Below, one piece after another: positions 7,786 to 17,133 of a stretch of DNA of 64,000 bases. The stretch's first letter is position 1, and each line of letters starts with the position of its first letter. A model generated the notes under the pieces. That model did no database searches. It was given only the letters and a program-made list of their open reading frames with translations, and had not been told where the DNA came from. Both the position numbers and the translations under genes were made by a program. Origin of the DNA: an uncultured Shimia sp. (GTDB lineage Bacteria; Pseudomonadota; Alphaproteobacteria; Rhodobacterales; Rhodobacteraceae); NCBI RefSeq assembly GCF_947498095.1, contig NZ_CANMJE010000003.1:124001-188000 (forward strand), written 5' to 3'.

Positions 7786-10221
7786 ATGACGCAGAAACTC
7801 GTTGTCATCGGCGCTGGCATGGCGTCCGGCCGAGCGCTGGAACACCTGTTCGAAACCGACCCTGCCGCTTATGACGTAACCCTGTTCAATGCAGAGCCTC
7901 GGGGCAACTACAATCGGATCATGCTGTCTCCGGTGTTGTCGGGTGACAAGACCTACGAAGAGATCGTGACCCATGATGCCGACTGGTATGAGGGCAATGA
8001 CGTGACGTGCCGTTTTGGCGAACATGTCACTGCCATTGATCGCGATCGTAAGGTTGTTGTCGGACAAAACGGCGAAGTGCCTTATGACAAGCTGTTGATC
8101 GCGACGGGTTCGGCTCCGTTCATCATCCCAGTGCCGGGTAAGGATCTGCCGGGTGTGATCGCATATCGGGATCTTGAAGACACCAACACGATGATCGCGG
8201 CGGGTGCCAAAGGTGGCCGGGCCGTCGTCATTGGGGGCGGGCTATTGGGCCTTGAAGCCGCTGCGGGTCTTGCCGCGCGCGGCATGGACGTAACAGTTGT
8301 GCACCTGATGGGCCATTTAATGGAGCGGCAGTTGGATGACGCCGCTGGATACCTTCTGCGACGTGCTCTGGAAGACAAAGGTATCACCGTGCGTTGCAAG
8401 GCCTCGACGGCAGCCATCGTCGGTGAAGATCACGTCGAAGGCGTTCTGCTACAGGACGATGAATTGATTCCGGCAGACCTCGTGGTCATGGCCGTGGGTA
8501 TTCGCCCTGAAACGCGGCTGGCGACCGATGCGGCGCTTGAAGTTGAACGTGGCATCACCGTAGACGACCAACTGGTCACCTCTGATCCGGATGTGCTGGC
8601 CATGGGAGAATGCGTCGAGCATCGCGGTCAGCTGTTTGGGTTGGTTGCGCCGCTTTACGATCAGGCCAAGATCGTCGCAAAGACCCTTCTGGGCGAGGCA
8701 GCAGAATTTGTCCCGCGTGAAGTCTCGACAAAGCTAAAGGTCACGGGCTGTGATTTGTTCAGTGCCGGCGATTTTGCCGAAGCTGATGGGCATGAAGACA
8801 TCGTCTTTCGCGATCCGGCCCGCGGCGTCTACAAACGTCTGGTGCTTGAGGGCAACACGCTGGTCGGCGCTGTCATGTACGGCGACACGGCCGATAGCGG
8901 TTGGTTCTTTGGGCTCATCAAAGACGCCACAGACATCTCGGAAATGCGGGATACGTTGATATTTGGTCCCAGCTTTCAGGGGGGTGCCCCCCTGGACCCT
9001 ATGGCGGCCGTTGCAGCCTTACCGGATGACGTAGAAATCTGCGGCTGCAACGGCGTTTCCAAAGGTGACATCATGGCGGCCATCGCCGCCGGCGCCGGAG
9101 ATCTCGGCGCCATTAGGGCGACAACCAAGGCCAGCGCGTCTTGTGGCACCTGCACAGGTTTGGTCGAACAGGTTCTCGGCGCCACGCTTGGCGATGACTT
9201 TGTCATTCCGGCTGCGGCGGGCATCTGTGGTTGCACCGACCTGACGCATGAGGACGTGCGTCGCCTGATCAAATCGAAAGAGCTGAAAACCCAACCCGCC
9301 GTGTGGCAGGAACTGGGGTGGTCCACACCGGATGGTTGTCATATTTGCCGCCCAGAGGTGAACTACTATCTCTTGGCCGATTGGCCTTTGGCATATCAGG
9401 ATGACGGCCAAAGCCGTTTCATCAACGAACGCAAACACGCCAATATCCAAAAAGACGGGACCTTTAGCGTTGTGCCACGCATGTGGGGCGGCATGACAAC
9501 GCCAAACGAACTGCGTGCGATCGCCGACGCGGCTGAAAAGTACAATGTGCCAACCGTTCATGTGACCGGCGGGCAGCGGATCGACCTTCTGGGAGTTCGG
9601 GGCGAGGACTTGCCCGATATCTGGGCTGATCTGAACGCGGCGGGCATGGTGTCGGGACATGCCTATGCCAAAGGGCTGCGCACGGTAAAAACGTGTGTTG
9701 GCCGTGACCATTGCAGGTTCGGTACGCAGGATTCGACGGGTCTTGGGATCAAGCTGGAACGGCACCTCTGGGGGTCATGGACCCCGCACAAGGTCAAGCT
9801 CGCCGTGTCCGGTTGTCCTCGCAACTGCGCGGAAGCCACCTGCAAGGATATCGGTGTGGTCTGTGTCGACAGCGGATTTCAGATCGGCGTTGCCGGAGCG
9901 GCGGGGATGGACGTGAAAGAGACCGAGCGTCTGGCCGATGTTGCCACCGAACAAGAGGTGATCGATCTGGCGACGGCCTTCATTCAGCTCTATCGCGAAA
10001 ACGCCAAGTATCTGGATCGACCCTACAAATGGGTCGCCAAGGTGGGGCTGGACTGGGTCAAGGAACAGGTTGTCGAAGATCTGGAAAACCGCGCGGCCCT
10101 GATCGAGCGGTTCGAGATTTCGCAATCTGTCTATCGCACCGACCCTTGGGCAGATCACGTTAAAACCCGGGCCAAGACCTATGCCCCGGTGACAACCTTT
10201 GCATTGGAGGCAGCAGAATGA
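7786..10221 (+). CDS. nirB: NirB, assimilatory NADH-nitrite reductase large subunit
   Basis: 811 residues from the ATG at 7786, preceded by CGGAG at good spacing; a GTG at 7777 overlapping the previous stop is the alternative. The N-terminal half is a FAD/NAD(P)H oxidoreductase (LVVIGAGMASGR; second nucleotide fold AVVIGGGLLGLE). Two BFD-like [2Fe-2S] regions follow (CGCNG with CGTC, then ICGCTD). The C-terminal sulfite/nitrite reductase part has the siroheme-[4Fe-4S] cysteines (TCVGRDHCRFG and SGCPRNC). It reduces nitrite to ammonium with NirD. By analogy with Paracoccus it may also feed electrons to the nitrate reductase (inference). Confidence 0.95.
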   Translation: MTQKLVVIGAGMASGRALEHLFETDPAAYDVTLFNAEPRGNYNRIMLSPVLSGDKTYEEIVTHDADWYEGNDVTCRFGEHVTAIDRDRKVVVGQNGEVPYDKLLIATGSAPFIIPVPGKDLPGVIAYRDLEDTNTMIAAGAKGGRAVVIGGGLLGLEAAAGLAARGMDVTVVHLMGHLMERQLDDAAGYLLRRALEDKGITVRCKASTAAIVGEDHVEGVLLQDDELIPADLVVMAVGIRPETRLATDAALEVERGITVDDQLVTSDPDVLAMGECVEHRGQLFGLVAPLYDQAKIVAKTLLGEAAEFVPREVSTKLKVTGCDLFSAGDFAEADGHEDIVFRDPARGVYKRLVLEGNTLVGAVMYGDTADSGWFFGLIKDATDISEMRDTLIFGPSFQGGAPLDPMAAVAALPDDVEICGCNGVSKGDIMAAIAAGAGDLGAIRATTKASASCGTCTGLVEQVLGATLGDDFVIPAAAGICGCTDLTHEDVRRLIKSKELKTQPAVWQELGWSTPDGCHICRPEVNYYLLADWPLAYQDDGQSRFINERKHANIQKDGTFSVVPRMWGGMTTPNELRAIADAAEKYNVPTVHVTGGQRIDLLGVRGEDLPDIWADLNAAGMVSGHAYAKGLRTVKTCVGRDHCRFGTQDSTGLGIKLERHLWGSWTPHKVKLAVSGCPRNCAEATCKDIGVVCVDSGFQIGVAGAAGMDVKETERLADVATEQEVIDLATAFIQLYRENAKYLDRPYKWVAKVGLDWVKEQVVEDLENRAALIERFEISQSVYRTDPWADHVKTRAKTYAPVTTFALEAAE

Positions 10222-10550
10222 GCAATTGGACGGATATTGCTGCATTGGACGACATCGCCATTCGCGGTGCACGTGTTGTCAAAACGGCTCACGGATGCGT
10301 TGCTGTGTTTCGCACCGGCACGGACGAGGTTTTTGCTCTCGACAATGCCTGCCCCCACAAAAAAGGGCCGTTGGCCGAGGGCATCGTGCATGGCAATACA
10401 GTGACGTGCCCTTTGCACAATTGGGTGTTTTCGCTGGAAACCGGCGAGGCCCAAGGAGCAGACAACGGTCGTGTGGAAACCTATGCGGCGCGTATTGAGA
10501 ACGGGCGTATCCTGCTGGAAACGTCGTTTCTAAAGGCACGTGCCGCATGA
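10218..10550 (+). CDS. nirD: NirD, nitrite reductase small subunit with Rieske motif
   Basis: 110 residues. The Rieske [2Fe-2S] ligands are intact as CPH (around residue 46) and CPLH about 20 residues later; many assimilatory NirD proteins have lost them, so this one probably carries a cluster. GGAGG precedes the start, and both ends overlap the flanking genes by 4 bp. In Paracoccus the equivalent NasG passes electrons from the NADH-oxidising nitrite reductase to the nitrate reductase. The window has no separate nitrate reductase flavoprotein, so the same arrangement is plausible here. Confidence 0.92.
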   Translation: MSNWTDIAALDDIAIRGARVVKTAHGCVAVFRTGTDEVFALDNACPHKKGPLAEGIVHGNTVTCPLHNWVFSLETGEAQGADNGRVETYAARIENGRILLETSFLKARAA

Positions 10551-13153
10551 AGCCGACCAAAACCACTTGTCCATACTGTGGCGTAGGGTGTGGCGTCCTG
10601 GCTTTTCCTGACGGTACCATCAAGGGAGATCCGGATCATCCGGCTAACTTTGGGCGTCTATGTTCCAAAGGCACCCACTTGGGCGAAACCACGGGCCCCG
10701 AGCGGCGATTGCTTGCCCCAATGGTTGCGGGCAATGAAGTCAGTTGGGACAGAGCAACAAAACTTGTGGCTGAACGTTTTTCAGACGCCATTCGCGATCA
10801 TGGTCCGGACAGTGTAGCATTCTACGTCTCGGGTCAGTTGCTGACCGAAGACTACTATGTCGCCAACAAGCTGATGAAAGGCTTTATCGGTAGTGCGAAC
10901 ATCGACACCAACTCGCGCCTGTGTATGGCGTCTTCGGTGGCCGGGCATAAGCGCGCTTTCGGGTCAGACACGGTGCCGGGATGCTATGAGGACCTTGAGC
11001 AGGCTGATCTTGTGGTGCTGGTCGGCTCCAATCTTGCGTGGTGTCACCCGGTTCTGTTTCAACGACTGGTCGCTGCCAAAAAGAAGCGTCCGAATATGCG
11101 GGTGGTCAATATCGACCCGCGCACCACTGCAACCTCCGGTCTGGCGGACATGCAATTGTCCATTGCACCTGACGGAGATACCGCACTGTTCAACGCTTTG
11201 CTGGTTCATTTGGCGGACACTGGTCGCGTGAATCAGGATTATGTCGCGGCACATGTGAACGGGTTCGACGATGCTATCACCGCCGCACGAACGCCAGGAC
11301 ACAGCGGACTAACACCGCAAGAGGAAGAGGCCTTTGTCAGGCTTTGGGCCGCCACGGAAAACGTAGTCACTGTCTACTCGCAGGGTGTGAACCAGTCCGA
11401 CTGCGGCACCGACAAAGTGAATGCCATCCTCAATTGTCACCTTGCGACCGGTCGGATCGGGCGGGCAGGCATGGGACCGTTCTCGGCCACCGGACAACCA
11501 AACGCAATGGGTGGACGCGAGGTTGGTGGGTTGGCCAACATGCTTGCCAACCACCTTGACCTTGAGAACCCTGAACATCGAACCGCAGTTCAGACCGCTT
11601 GGAATGCGCCCACCATGGCGGGCAAACCCGGCCTGAAAGCCGTTGACCTTTTTCAGGCCTGTGCAGAGGGCAGGATCAAGGCACTATGGATCATGTCGAC
11701 CAACCCCGCGGTGAGCCTCCCTGAAGCAGACCGCGTGGCTGAGGCGATTTCCAATGTGCCCTTCACCGTGTCTTCAGACGCGATCCTGAAAACGGACACA
11801 AATGACCTTGTGGATGTGCTGTTGCCAGCAGCGCCGTGGGGCGAGAAATCTGGTACTGTCACGAACTCTGAGCGCTGTATTTCCCGTCAACGCCCCTTTT
11901 TGTCGGTGCAAGGACAAGCCCGCCCGGATTGGAAGATCATTGCCGATGTCGCGGTCCAGATGGGATGGGGAAATGCGTTCAGTTACACAAGCGTAGACGA
12001 GGTGTTTCGTGAATACGCCGAACTCTCGAAGCAGGGGGCGAGTTTCGGGCGTGCACTCGATATTTCTGGGTTCGCAAATCTGACCAGTGTCGACTACGAC
12101 ACGCTTTCTCCGACGCGGTGGCCCGTTCTTGCTACCGGACGGCGGGGTGGACGCTTCTTTGGCAACGGGGGCTTTCACCATCCCGACGGCAAGGCGCGGA
12201 TGGTGCCCGTTCAGGCCCCTAAACCGGTGGTTGCTCCTGCTGAATTTCCCTTTGTTCTCAACACCGGGCGCATCCGTGATCAATGGCATACGATGACCCG
12301 CAGCGCGCGTTCTCCGCGATTGAACCAGCACTTGGGGGAACCGTTTGTCGAGTTGCATCCCGATGATGCCCGTGCGCTGGGCCTGGACCATGCGGATCTG
12401 GCGGACATCACGACCTCGACCGGCCAGGCCACCTGCCGGGTTCGCATCAGTGTAGATGCGAGGCCGGGTTCAATCTTCATGCCAATGCACTGGACCCTGC
12501 AACACGCCAAGACCGGTCGTGTTGGTCCTTTGGTCCGCGCGACATGTGATCCGGTATCAGGACAGCCGGCTTCAAAAGGCTCCTTTGCCGCTGTCACCCC
12601 GACCAGGGTCAAGTGGTATGGCTTTATGGCTTCTCTGGATCCAATCGTCATGCAGAGCGCCTATAGTGCCGTGAAGCGCACGCAAACCGGGTGGAGCGCC
12701 GAATTGGCCGACACTCACGAACAAGATGACTGGCCTGACCTGTTTCGATCGCTGTTTGAAGATCAAGCAGGAGAGGTCATGTCTCTGATTGATGATCGAA
12801 ATGGAAGCTATCGCTGCGCCGTCATTGAAAATGGTATCCTGCGGTCAGCCTTTTTTGTCTCCACGCGCCCGGTAGACGTTGCACGCAACTTTGTCATTTC
12901 CAAAATTGGATCAGAGTCATCCGGCTATCGGATATTGGCAGGGCGGCGACCAGCCAATGAACGCGATCCGGGCGCCATCGTTTGTTCGTGCATGGGCGTA
13001 GGTATCAACACGATCAGCGATGCCATTGCGGCGGGTGCTCGGGACGTCGAAGCACTTGGGTCTTGTACCGGAGCTGGTACAAACTGTGGATCCTGCAAGC
13101 CAGAACTCACGTCGCTGATTTCGGAACAATCGGAAATACTTGTAGCAGAGTAG
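10547..13153 (+). CDS. nasA: NasA, assimilatory nitrate reductase catalytic subunit with C-terminal BFD domain
   Basis: 868 residues of the molybdopterin (bis-MGD) oxidoreductase family. Cysteines C8, C11, C15 and C39 (CPYCGVGC...RLCSKG) bind the N-terminal [4Fe-4S] cluster. The Mo-cofactor domains follow, including the C-terminal dinucleotide-binding domain around NTGRIRDQWH. The last ~60 residues are a BFD-like [2Fe-2S] domain (VCSCMGVG and CGSC). It reduces nitrate to nitrite in the cytoplasm. It overlaps nirD by 4 bp and is the last gene of the operon; no nitrate reductase flavoprotein gene follows. Confidence 0.94.
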   Translation: MKPTKTTCPYCGVGCGVLAFPDGTIKGDPDHPANFGRLCSKGTHLGETTGPERRLLAPMVAGNEVSWDRATKLVAERFSDAIRDHGPDSVAFYVSGQLLTEDYYVANKLMKGFIGSANIDTNSRLCMASSVAGHKRAFGSDTVPGCYEDLEQADLVVLVGSNLAWCHPVLFQRLVAAKKKRPNMRVVNIDPRTTATSGLADMQLSIAPDGDTALFNALLVHLADTGRVNQDYVAAHVNGFDDAITAARTPGHSGLTPQEEEAFVRLWAATENVVTVYSQGVNQSDCGTDKVNAILNCHLATGRIGRAGMGPFSATGQPNAMGGREVGGLANMLANHLDLENPEHRTAVQTAWNAPTMAGKPGLKAVDLFQACAEGRIKALWIMSTNPAVSLPEADRVAEAISNVPFTVSSDAILKTDTNDLVDVLLPAAPWGEKSGTVTNSERCISRQRPFLSVQGQARPDWKIIADVAVQMGWGNAFSYTSVDEVFREYAELSKQGASFGRALDISGFANLTSVDYDTLSPTRWPVLATGRRGGRFFGNGGFHHPDGKARMVPVQAPKPVVAPAEFPFVLNTGRIRDQWHTMTRSARSPRLNQHLGEPFVELHPDDARALGLDHADLADITTSTGQATCRVRISVDARPGSIFMPMHWTLQHAKTGRVGPLVRATCDPVSGQPASKGSFAAVTPTRVKWYGFMASLDPIVMQSAYSAVKRTQTGWSAELADTHEQDDWPDLFRSLFEDQAGEVMSLIDDRNGSYRCAVIENGILRSAFFVSTRPVDVARNFVISKIGSESSGYRILAGRRPANERDPGAIVCSCMGVGINTISDAIAAGARDVEALGSCTGAGTNCGSCKPELTSLISEQSEILVAE

Positions 13154-13236
13154 GTCGCTTGGGTGACGTCAGGCGAAACTTGGGTTAGTGGTTTTGCTCG
13201 TCAAAGGGTTGCTGACGGCTTCATTCAATGCCTGTC

Positions 13237-13256
13237 AAAAAAGGGGCACTACTGCC
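13237..13256 (-). terminator. Weak intrinsic terminator for the LacI gene
   Basis: Read on the minus strand, GGCA-GTAG-TGCC is followed by CC and a six-T run. The stem is only 4 bp, so efficiency is doubtful. It lies about 50 bp past the stop of the minus-strand LacI gene and downstream of nasA. Confidence 0.3.
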
Positions 13257-13273
13257 AAGTTTGAGCGCGAAAG

Positions 13274-13290
13274 CGTGATAGCGCTTCACG
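13274..13290. promoter_or_regulatory. Palindrome CGTGATAGCGCTTCACG
   Basis: CGTGA and TCACG flank an AGCGCT core, resembling LacI-family operators. It lies 18 bp past the 3' end of the LacI gene, not at a promoter. The 13-mer GTGATAGCGCTTC recurs inside that gene at 13846-13858. It may be a secondary operator, a hairpin in the transcript end, or chance. Confidence 0.25.
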
Positions 13291-13307
13291 TAAACCGGTG
13301 ATTATCT

Positions 13308-14330
13308 TTACCCGCGTGGCCCACAGCTTTCGCGAACAACCAAATCCCCATGCAGCAAATTCTTAGATGGTTGAGGCGATGCGCCGCCAAGCTGATCCAA
13401 CAGGTTTGCCATGGCCAATTCCCCGATTTTGCTTCTGGGTTGCCGGATGGTTGTCAGCGCAGGCGTGATGCTGTTGGAAAAAGGAATGTCGTCAAAGCCG
13501 ATCACGGAAAAATCTCCGGGCACGTTGTGACCGCGCAGTTGAAGGGCGCTGATGACACCGATGGCGGTGGCGTCGTTAAAGCAGAAAAAGGCTGTCGGCA
13601 GGGTGTCCTTGATGAACAAACGCTCGACGGCTGCGCGTCCACTTTCGCTGCTGCCGTCCCCTTCGATTCTCCAGTCTTCCAACTCCACCGCGCATTCAGC
13701 CAACCCCAAACGATAGCCCTCGTGGCGCAAATCGGACAGCACGTCTCCTGGACCGCCAGAAACATACACAATGCGGCGATGTCCCAGTGACACCAGATAC
13801 TCTGTCGCCATTTTTGAGGCCGAAACGTCGTCGACGCCTGCGTAAGTGATAGCGCTTCCTTCAATGGGACGGCCAACGGTAACAGTCGGCGGAAGTGCTT
13901 GTGGGATCGCTCTGGCGACTCCGGCGACTGGTACATGACCGGTAAGCAAGATCAGGCCGTCCGCCAATCCTGTTGCCAGAAAGCGCATGTAGGTGTGCTC
14001 CAGCGAGACGTCGCCTTCGGTGTTGCCGATTAGAACGCCATAGCCGCGCGCGTTGGCGGCCTTTTCCAACCCGATCAGAATGCCTGGGAAATTAGGGTCG
14101 GCGATAGACGGGGTTAAAACCAAAACCATCCTTGAACGCTGCATGCGCAGATTTTGCGCCATCGCATTCGCGGTGTAGCCAGTGCGGGCAATGGCCGTCG
14201 TGACTTTCTTCCGCGTACTTTCGGCCACTTTCTCGGGATTGCGAATCGTGCGGCTCACGGTGGCGATGGAAACCCCGGCGAGCTTTGCAACATCCTCGAT
14301 CGTGGCTGGCTTTTTTGACGTTTCGTTCAC
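13308..14330 (-). CDS. LacI-family repressor of the adjacent sugar operon
   Basis: 340 residues from a GTG at 14330; a TTG at 14369 is possible but adds residues unlike the family. The N-terminal helix-turn-helix (TIEDVAKLAGVSIATVSRTI) and hinge are followed by a periplasmic-binding-protein-like effector domain (FSVIGFDDIPFSNSITPALTTIRQP near the C-terminus). It is divergent from the ribose-type transporter operon, and the shared region holds three tandem TGTAAA-NN-TTTACA sites. It is therefore probably the local sugar-responsive regulator. The ligand is unknown. Confidence 0.88.
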   Translation of the reverse strand: MNETSKKPATIEDVAKLAGVSIATVSRTIRNPEKVAESTRKKVTTAIARTGYTANAMAQNLRMQRSRMVLVLTPSIADPNFPGILIGLEKAANARGYGVLIGNTEGDVSLEHTYMRFLATGLADGLILLTGHVPVAGVARAIPQALPPTVTVGRPIEGSAITYAGVDDVSASKMATEYLVSLGHRRIVYVSGGPGDVLSDLRHEGYRLGLAECAVELEDWRIEGDGSSESGRAAVERLFIKDTLPTAFFCFNDATAIGVISALQLRGHNVPGDFSVIGFDDIPFSNSITPALTTIRQPRSKIGELAMANLLDQLGGASPQPSKNLLHGDLVVRESCGPRG

Positions 14331-14410
14331 GTATTTTTGGCCTGTACCGGGGTGAAAACTATAAAGCAAATCAATGCACTTACCGCCGTTATACCCTTCA
14401 ATATGGCTTG

Positions 14411-14467
14411 TGAAAAGGTTTACATGGGTTCATGAAAAGGTTTACATGACTTATGTAAAGGTTTACA
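14411..14467. promoter_or_regulatory. Three tandem LacI-type operators
   Basis: TGAAAAGGTTTACA at 14411-14424 and at 14433-14446, and the symmetric TGTAAAGGTTTACA at 14454-14467. Spacing is 22 and 21 bp, about two helical turns, so all three face the same side of the DNA. They lie in the divergent region between the LacI gene and the sugar ABC operon, starting about 50 bp before the GTG of the ATPase gene. Confidence 0.75.
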
Positions 14468-14518
14468 CAGCATAAAAACGCACCTCGAAATGAAGGTGCT
14501 GATAGGGAGGAGACGGTC

Positions 14519-16045
14519 GTGCCTGATGGCCAGACCATATCGACCCCGGTGCTTGCCGCCGAGGGTATTAGCAAGTCATTCGGATTGGTTCCGGTGCTCT
14601 TCAGTGTGAGCATGGATATCCGGGTGGGTGAGGTGCACGCCCTGATTGGTGAAAACGGCGCCGGAAAATCTACTCTGATGAAGATTCTCTCGGGTTTTCA
14701 TCAGCCAACAGCAGGGCACATCCTGCTGGACGGACGCGAGACGAAGCTCCCATCAAACGGCGAAACCGAAGCCCTTGGGATTGTGTTAATCCACCAGGAA
14801 CTGAATTTGGCCGAACAAATGACGGTCGAAGAAAATGTCTTTCTTGGCCGGGAGCTGCGCAAGGGTGCCGCGTTGGATCGCGCTCGCATGCGGGACATGG
14901 TTCAGGGCTATCTGGACGAGATTGGACTCAGCCTTTCACCAAGTGACCGTATCGCGGACTTGTCGATCGCCGAAAAGCAGATGGTCGAAATCGTTAAGGC
15001 CATCAGCCGAGAGGCGCGTGTTCTTATCATGGACGAGCCTACGGCGGCCCTTACCGAGGCCGAAACCGAGCTATTCTTTGCGCAAATTGAGCGACTCAAG
15101 GCTCAGGGTGTTGCAGTGATCTTCGTGTCTCACAAGCTGAACGAGGTTCAGGCAATTTCTGATCGGGTCACGATTCTGCGCGATGGTCAGTGGATTGGCA
15201 CGCATGATGCAAAAGACCTAACCCTGGATGCAATGGCCCAGCTGATGGTCGGGCGCGAGTTGTCAGACCTCTATCCTCCTATCAGCGAGGTGGATGTTGA
15301 TGCCGAGGTTGTGTTGGAAGTTGAAGGTCTTTTTGCGCCAGGGGTCGAAGGCGTTTCCTTTGGTCTGCGCAAGGGCGAAGTGTTAGGGTTCTCCGGATTG
15401 ATCGGGGCAGGGCGCTCAGCGGTGTTTGAGGCGATTTGCGGGATCAATCCTGTGGATGGCGGAGTGATCAGAGTTGATGGTGATGTGACTCACTTCCGCT
15501 CTGTGGCTTCGGCGCGCGATGCTGGCCTTGTTTACCTGACCAAAGATCGTAAAGAAAAAGGTCTGTTGCTCGAGCAGAAGATGCGGCCGAACCTGACCTT
15601 GCTGGCGTTGCCGCAGTTTATCAGGAACTTTTCAATAGATCGTAAGGCTGAAGAGGCCGCTTTGACGCGGGCGATCCGGCGGTTTGACATTCGCGCGCGC
15701 GATCCGAACGTGAATGTTGGCGATCTGTCGGGGGGGAACCAACAAAAGCTTCTGCTTGCCAAGGTGATGGAAGTTGAGCCACGCATCCTAATTATCGACG
15801 AACCGACCCGCGGGATCGATGTCGGTACGAAACAGCAGATTTATCATTTCATAGCTGCGATTGCCGCCGAGGGTGTCTCGGTTGTGGTGATCTCTTCAGA
15901 AATGCCCGAGATCATCGGTGTAAGCCACCGAGTGGTGGTGATGCGGGAAGGCCAAATCACCGGCATTCTCAGCGGTGACGACATTAACGAAGCCGAGATC
16001 GTGCGATATGCGGCAGGGCTTAAGCGCGAGACTTTCCATGACTGA
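14519..16045 (+). CDS. Sugar ABC transporter ATP-binding protein (RbsA/CUT2 type)
   Basis: 508 residues from a GTG with AGGGAGGAG just upstream. Two tandem ABC domains are typical of CUT2 ATPases. The N-terminal domain has Walker A GENGAGKS, signature LSIAEKQ and Walker B LIMDEPT. The C-terminal domain has GLIGAGRS in place of a normal Walker A and LSGGNQQK with LIIDEPT, the usual asymmetric pattern. It energises uptake with the permease and binding protein that follow, under control of the divergent LacI regulator. The sugar cannot be read from sequence. Confidence 0.93.
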   Translation: MPDGQTISTPVLAAEGISKSFGLVPVLFSVSMDIRVGEVHALIGENGAGKSTLMKILSGFHQPTAGHILLDGRETKLPSNGETEALGIVLIHQELNLAEQMTVEENVFLGRELRKGAALDRARMRDMVQGYLDEIGLSLSPSDRIADLSIAEKQMVEIVKAISREARVLIMDEPTAALTEAETELFFAQIERLKAQGVAVIFVSHKLNEVQAISDRVTILRDGQWIGTHDAKDLTLDAMAQLMVGRELSDLYPPISEVDVDAEVVLEVEGLFAPGVEGVSFGLRKGEVLGFSGLIGAGRSAVFEAICGINPVDGGVIRVDGDVTHFRSVASARDAGLVYLTKDRKEKGLLLEQKMRPNLTLLALPQFIRNFSIDRKAEEAALTRAIRRFDIRARDPNVNVGDLSGGNQQKLLLAKVMEVEPRILIIDEPTRGIDVGTKQQIYHFIAAIAAEGVSVVVISSEMPEIIGVSHRVVVMREGQITGILSGDDINEAEIVRYAAGLKRETFHD

Positions 16046-16052
16046 GGCGACC

Positions 16053-17054
16053 ATGACAGAACCGACACAGAAGAAACTGACCGGGCTGGACTTTAAGACT
16101 GCGGGACCAGCGATTGCACTGTTGCTGCTCTGTTTGGTGGGTTTTCTGCTGAACCCGGCCTTTCTTAGCGAAGGTAACATCACCAACTTGCTAACCCGCT
16201 CAGCCTTTATCGGCATCATTGCGGTTGGCGCGACCTTTGTGATCACCGCCGGAGGGATCGATCTCTCGGTCGGATCGATGGCGGCAGTGATTGCTGGCGT
16301 GATGATTATCGTCATGAACAGCGCTGTGGGGACCTTTGGCACCGGCGTTACGACCGTTTTGATAGGCTGCGGGTGTTCGATCATTCTGGGTTTGGGGGCC
16401 GGGCTGATTAATGGCTTGCTGACCACCAAAGGTAAGATCGAAGCCTTCATTGTGACCCTTGGGACGATGGGTATCTTCCGGTCGCAGGTAACCTATTTTG
16501 CTGACGGTGGCACGCTGTCGCTCAACTACGACATCCGTGGCGTCTATCGTCCGGTCTATTATGACAGCTTTGCCGGCTTGCCGATCCCTGTCTGGGTTTT
16601 CATCGTGGTTGCGATCTGTGGTTGGTTGCTGCTCAATCGAACCGCCTTTGGCCGCTATTGCACAGCGATCGGTTCGAACGAGAGCGTGGCCAAGTACTCG
16701 GCCATCAAGGTCGACCGGGTCAAAACGCTAACCTATGTCATTCAAGGCTTGTGCGTGTCTCTTGCCACGATCATCTATGTGCCTCGGCTGGGGTCAGCCA
16801 GTTCCAGCACCGGTGTTTTGTGGGAACTTGAGGCCATTGCCGCAGTCATAATCGGCGGCACGGTTTTGAAGGGCGGGTATGGGCGCATCGGCGGTACCAT
16901 CATGGGCGCGCTGATCCTGACGACGATCGGCAACATTCTGAACTTCACGGACATGATTTCGAACTATCTCAACGGCACGATGCAGGGTCTGATCATCATC
17001 ATCGCTGTATGGCTGCAACGCGGTGATTGGGGCCGCAAACACAAAGACACTTAA
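16053..17054 (+). CDS. Sugar ABC transporter permease (RbsC type)
   Basis: 333 residues from the ATG at 16053, which has GAGG five bases upstream; the ATG at 16038, overlapping the previous gene, is an alternative. It is a strongly hydrophobic CUT2 permease with about ten membrane segments. The family loop ITAGGIDLSVGSM follows the early helices and GGTVLKGGYGRIGGT lies near the C-terminus. Partner of the ATPase upstream and the binding protein downstream. Confidence 0.92.
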   Translation: MTEPTQKKLTGLDFKTAGPAIALLLLCLVGFLLNPAFLSEGNITNLLTRSAFIGIIAVGATFVITAGGIDLSVGSMAAVIAGVMIIVMNSAVGTFGTGVTTVLIGCGCSIILGLGAGLINGLLTTKGKIEAFIVTLGTMGIFRSQVTYFADGGTLSLNYDIRGVYRPVYYDSFAGLPIPVWVFIVVAICGWLLLNRTAFGRYCTAIGSNESVAKYSAIKVDRVKTLTYVIQGLCVSLATIIYVPRLGSASSSTGVLWELEAIAAVIIGGTVLKGGYGRIGGTIMGALILTTIGNILNFTDMISNYLNGTMQGLIIIIAVWLQRGDWGRKHKDT

Positions 17055-17133
17055 GTTTCTCGCAAGAGTTTGCGTGGAAGAACCGGGCGCCACCGGACAG
17101 GAGAGGTGCGTCTAAATCACTAGGGAGGAAGAT

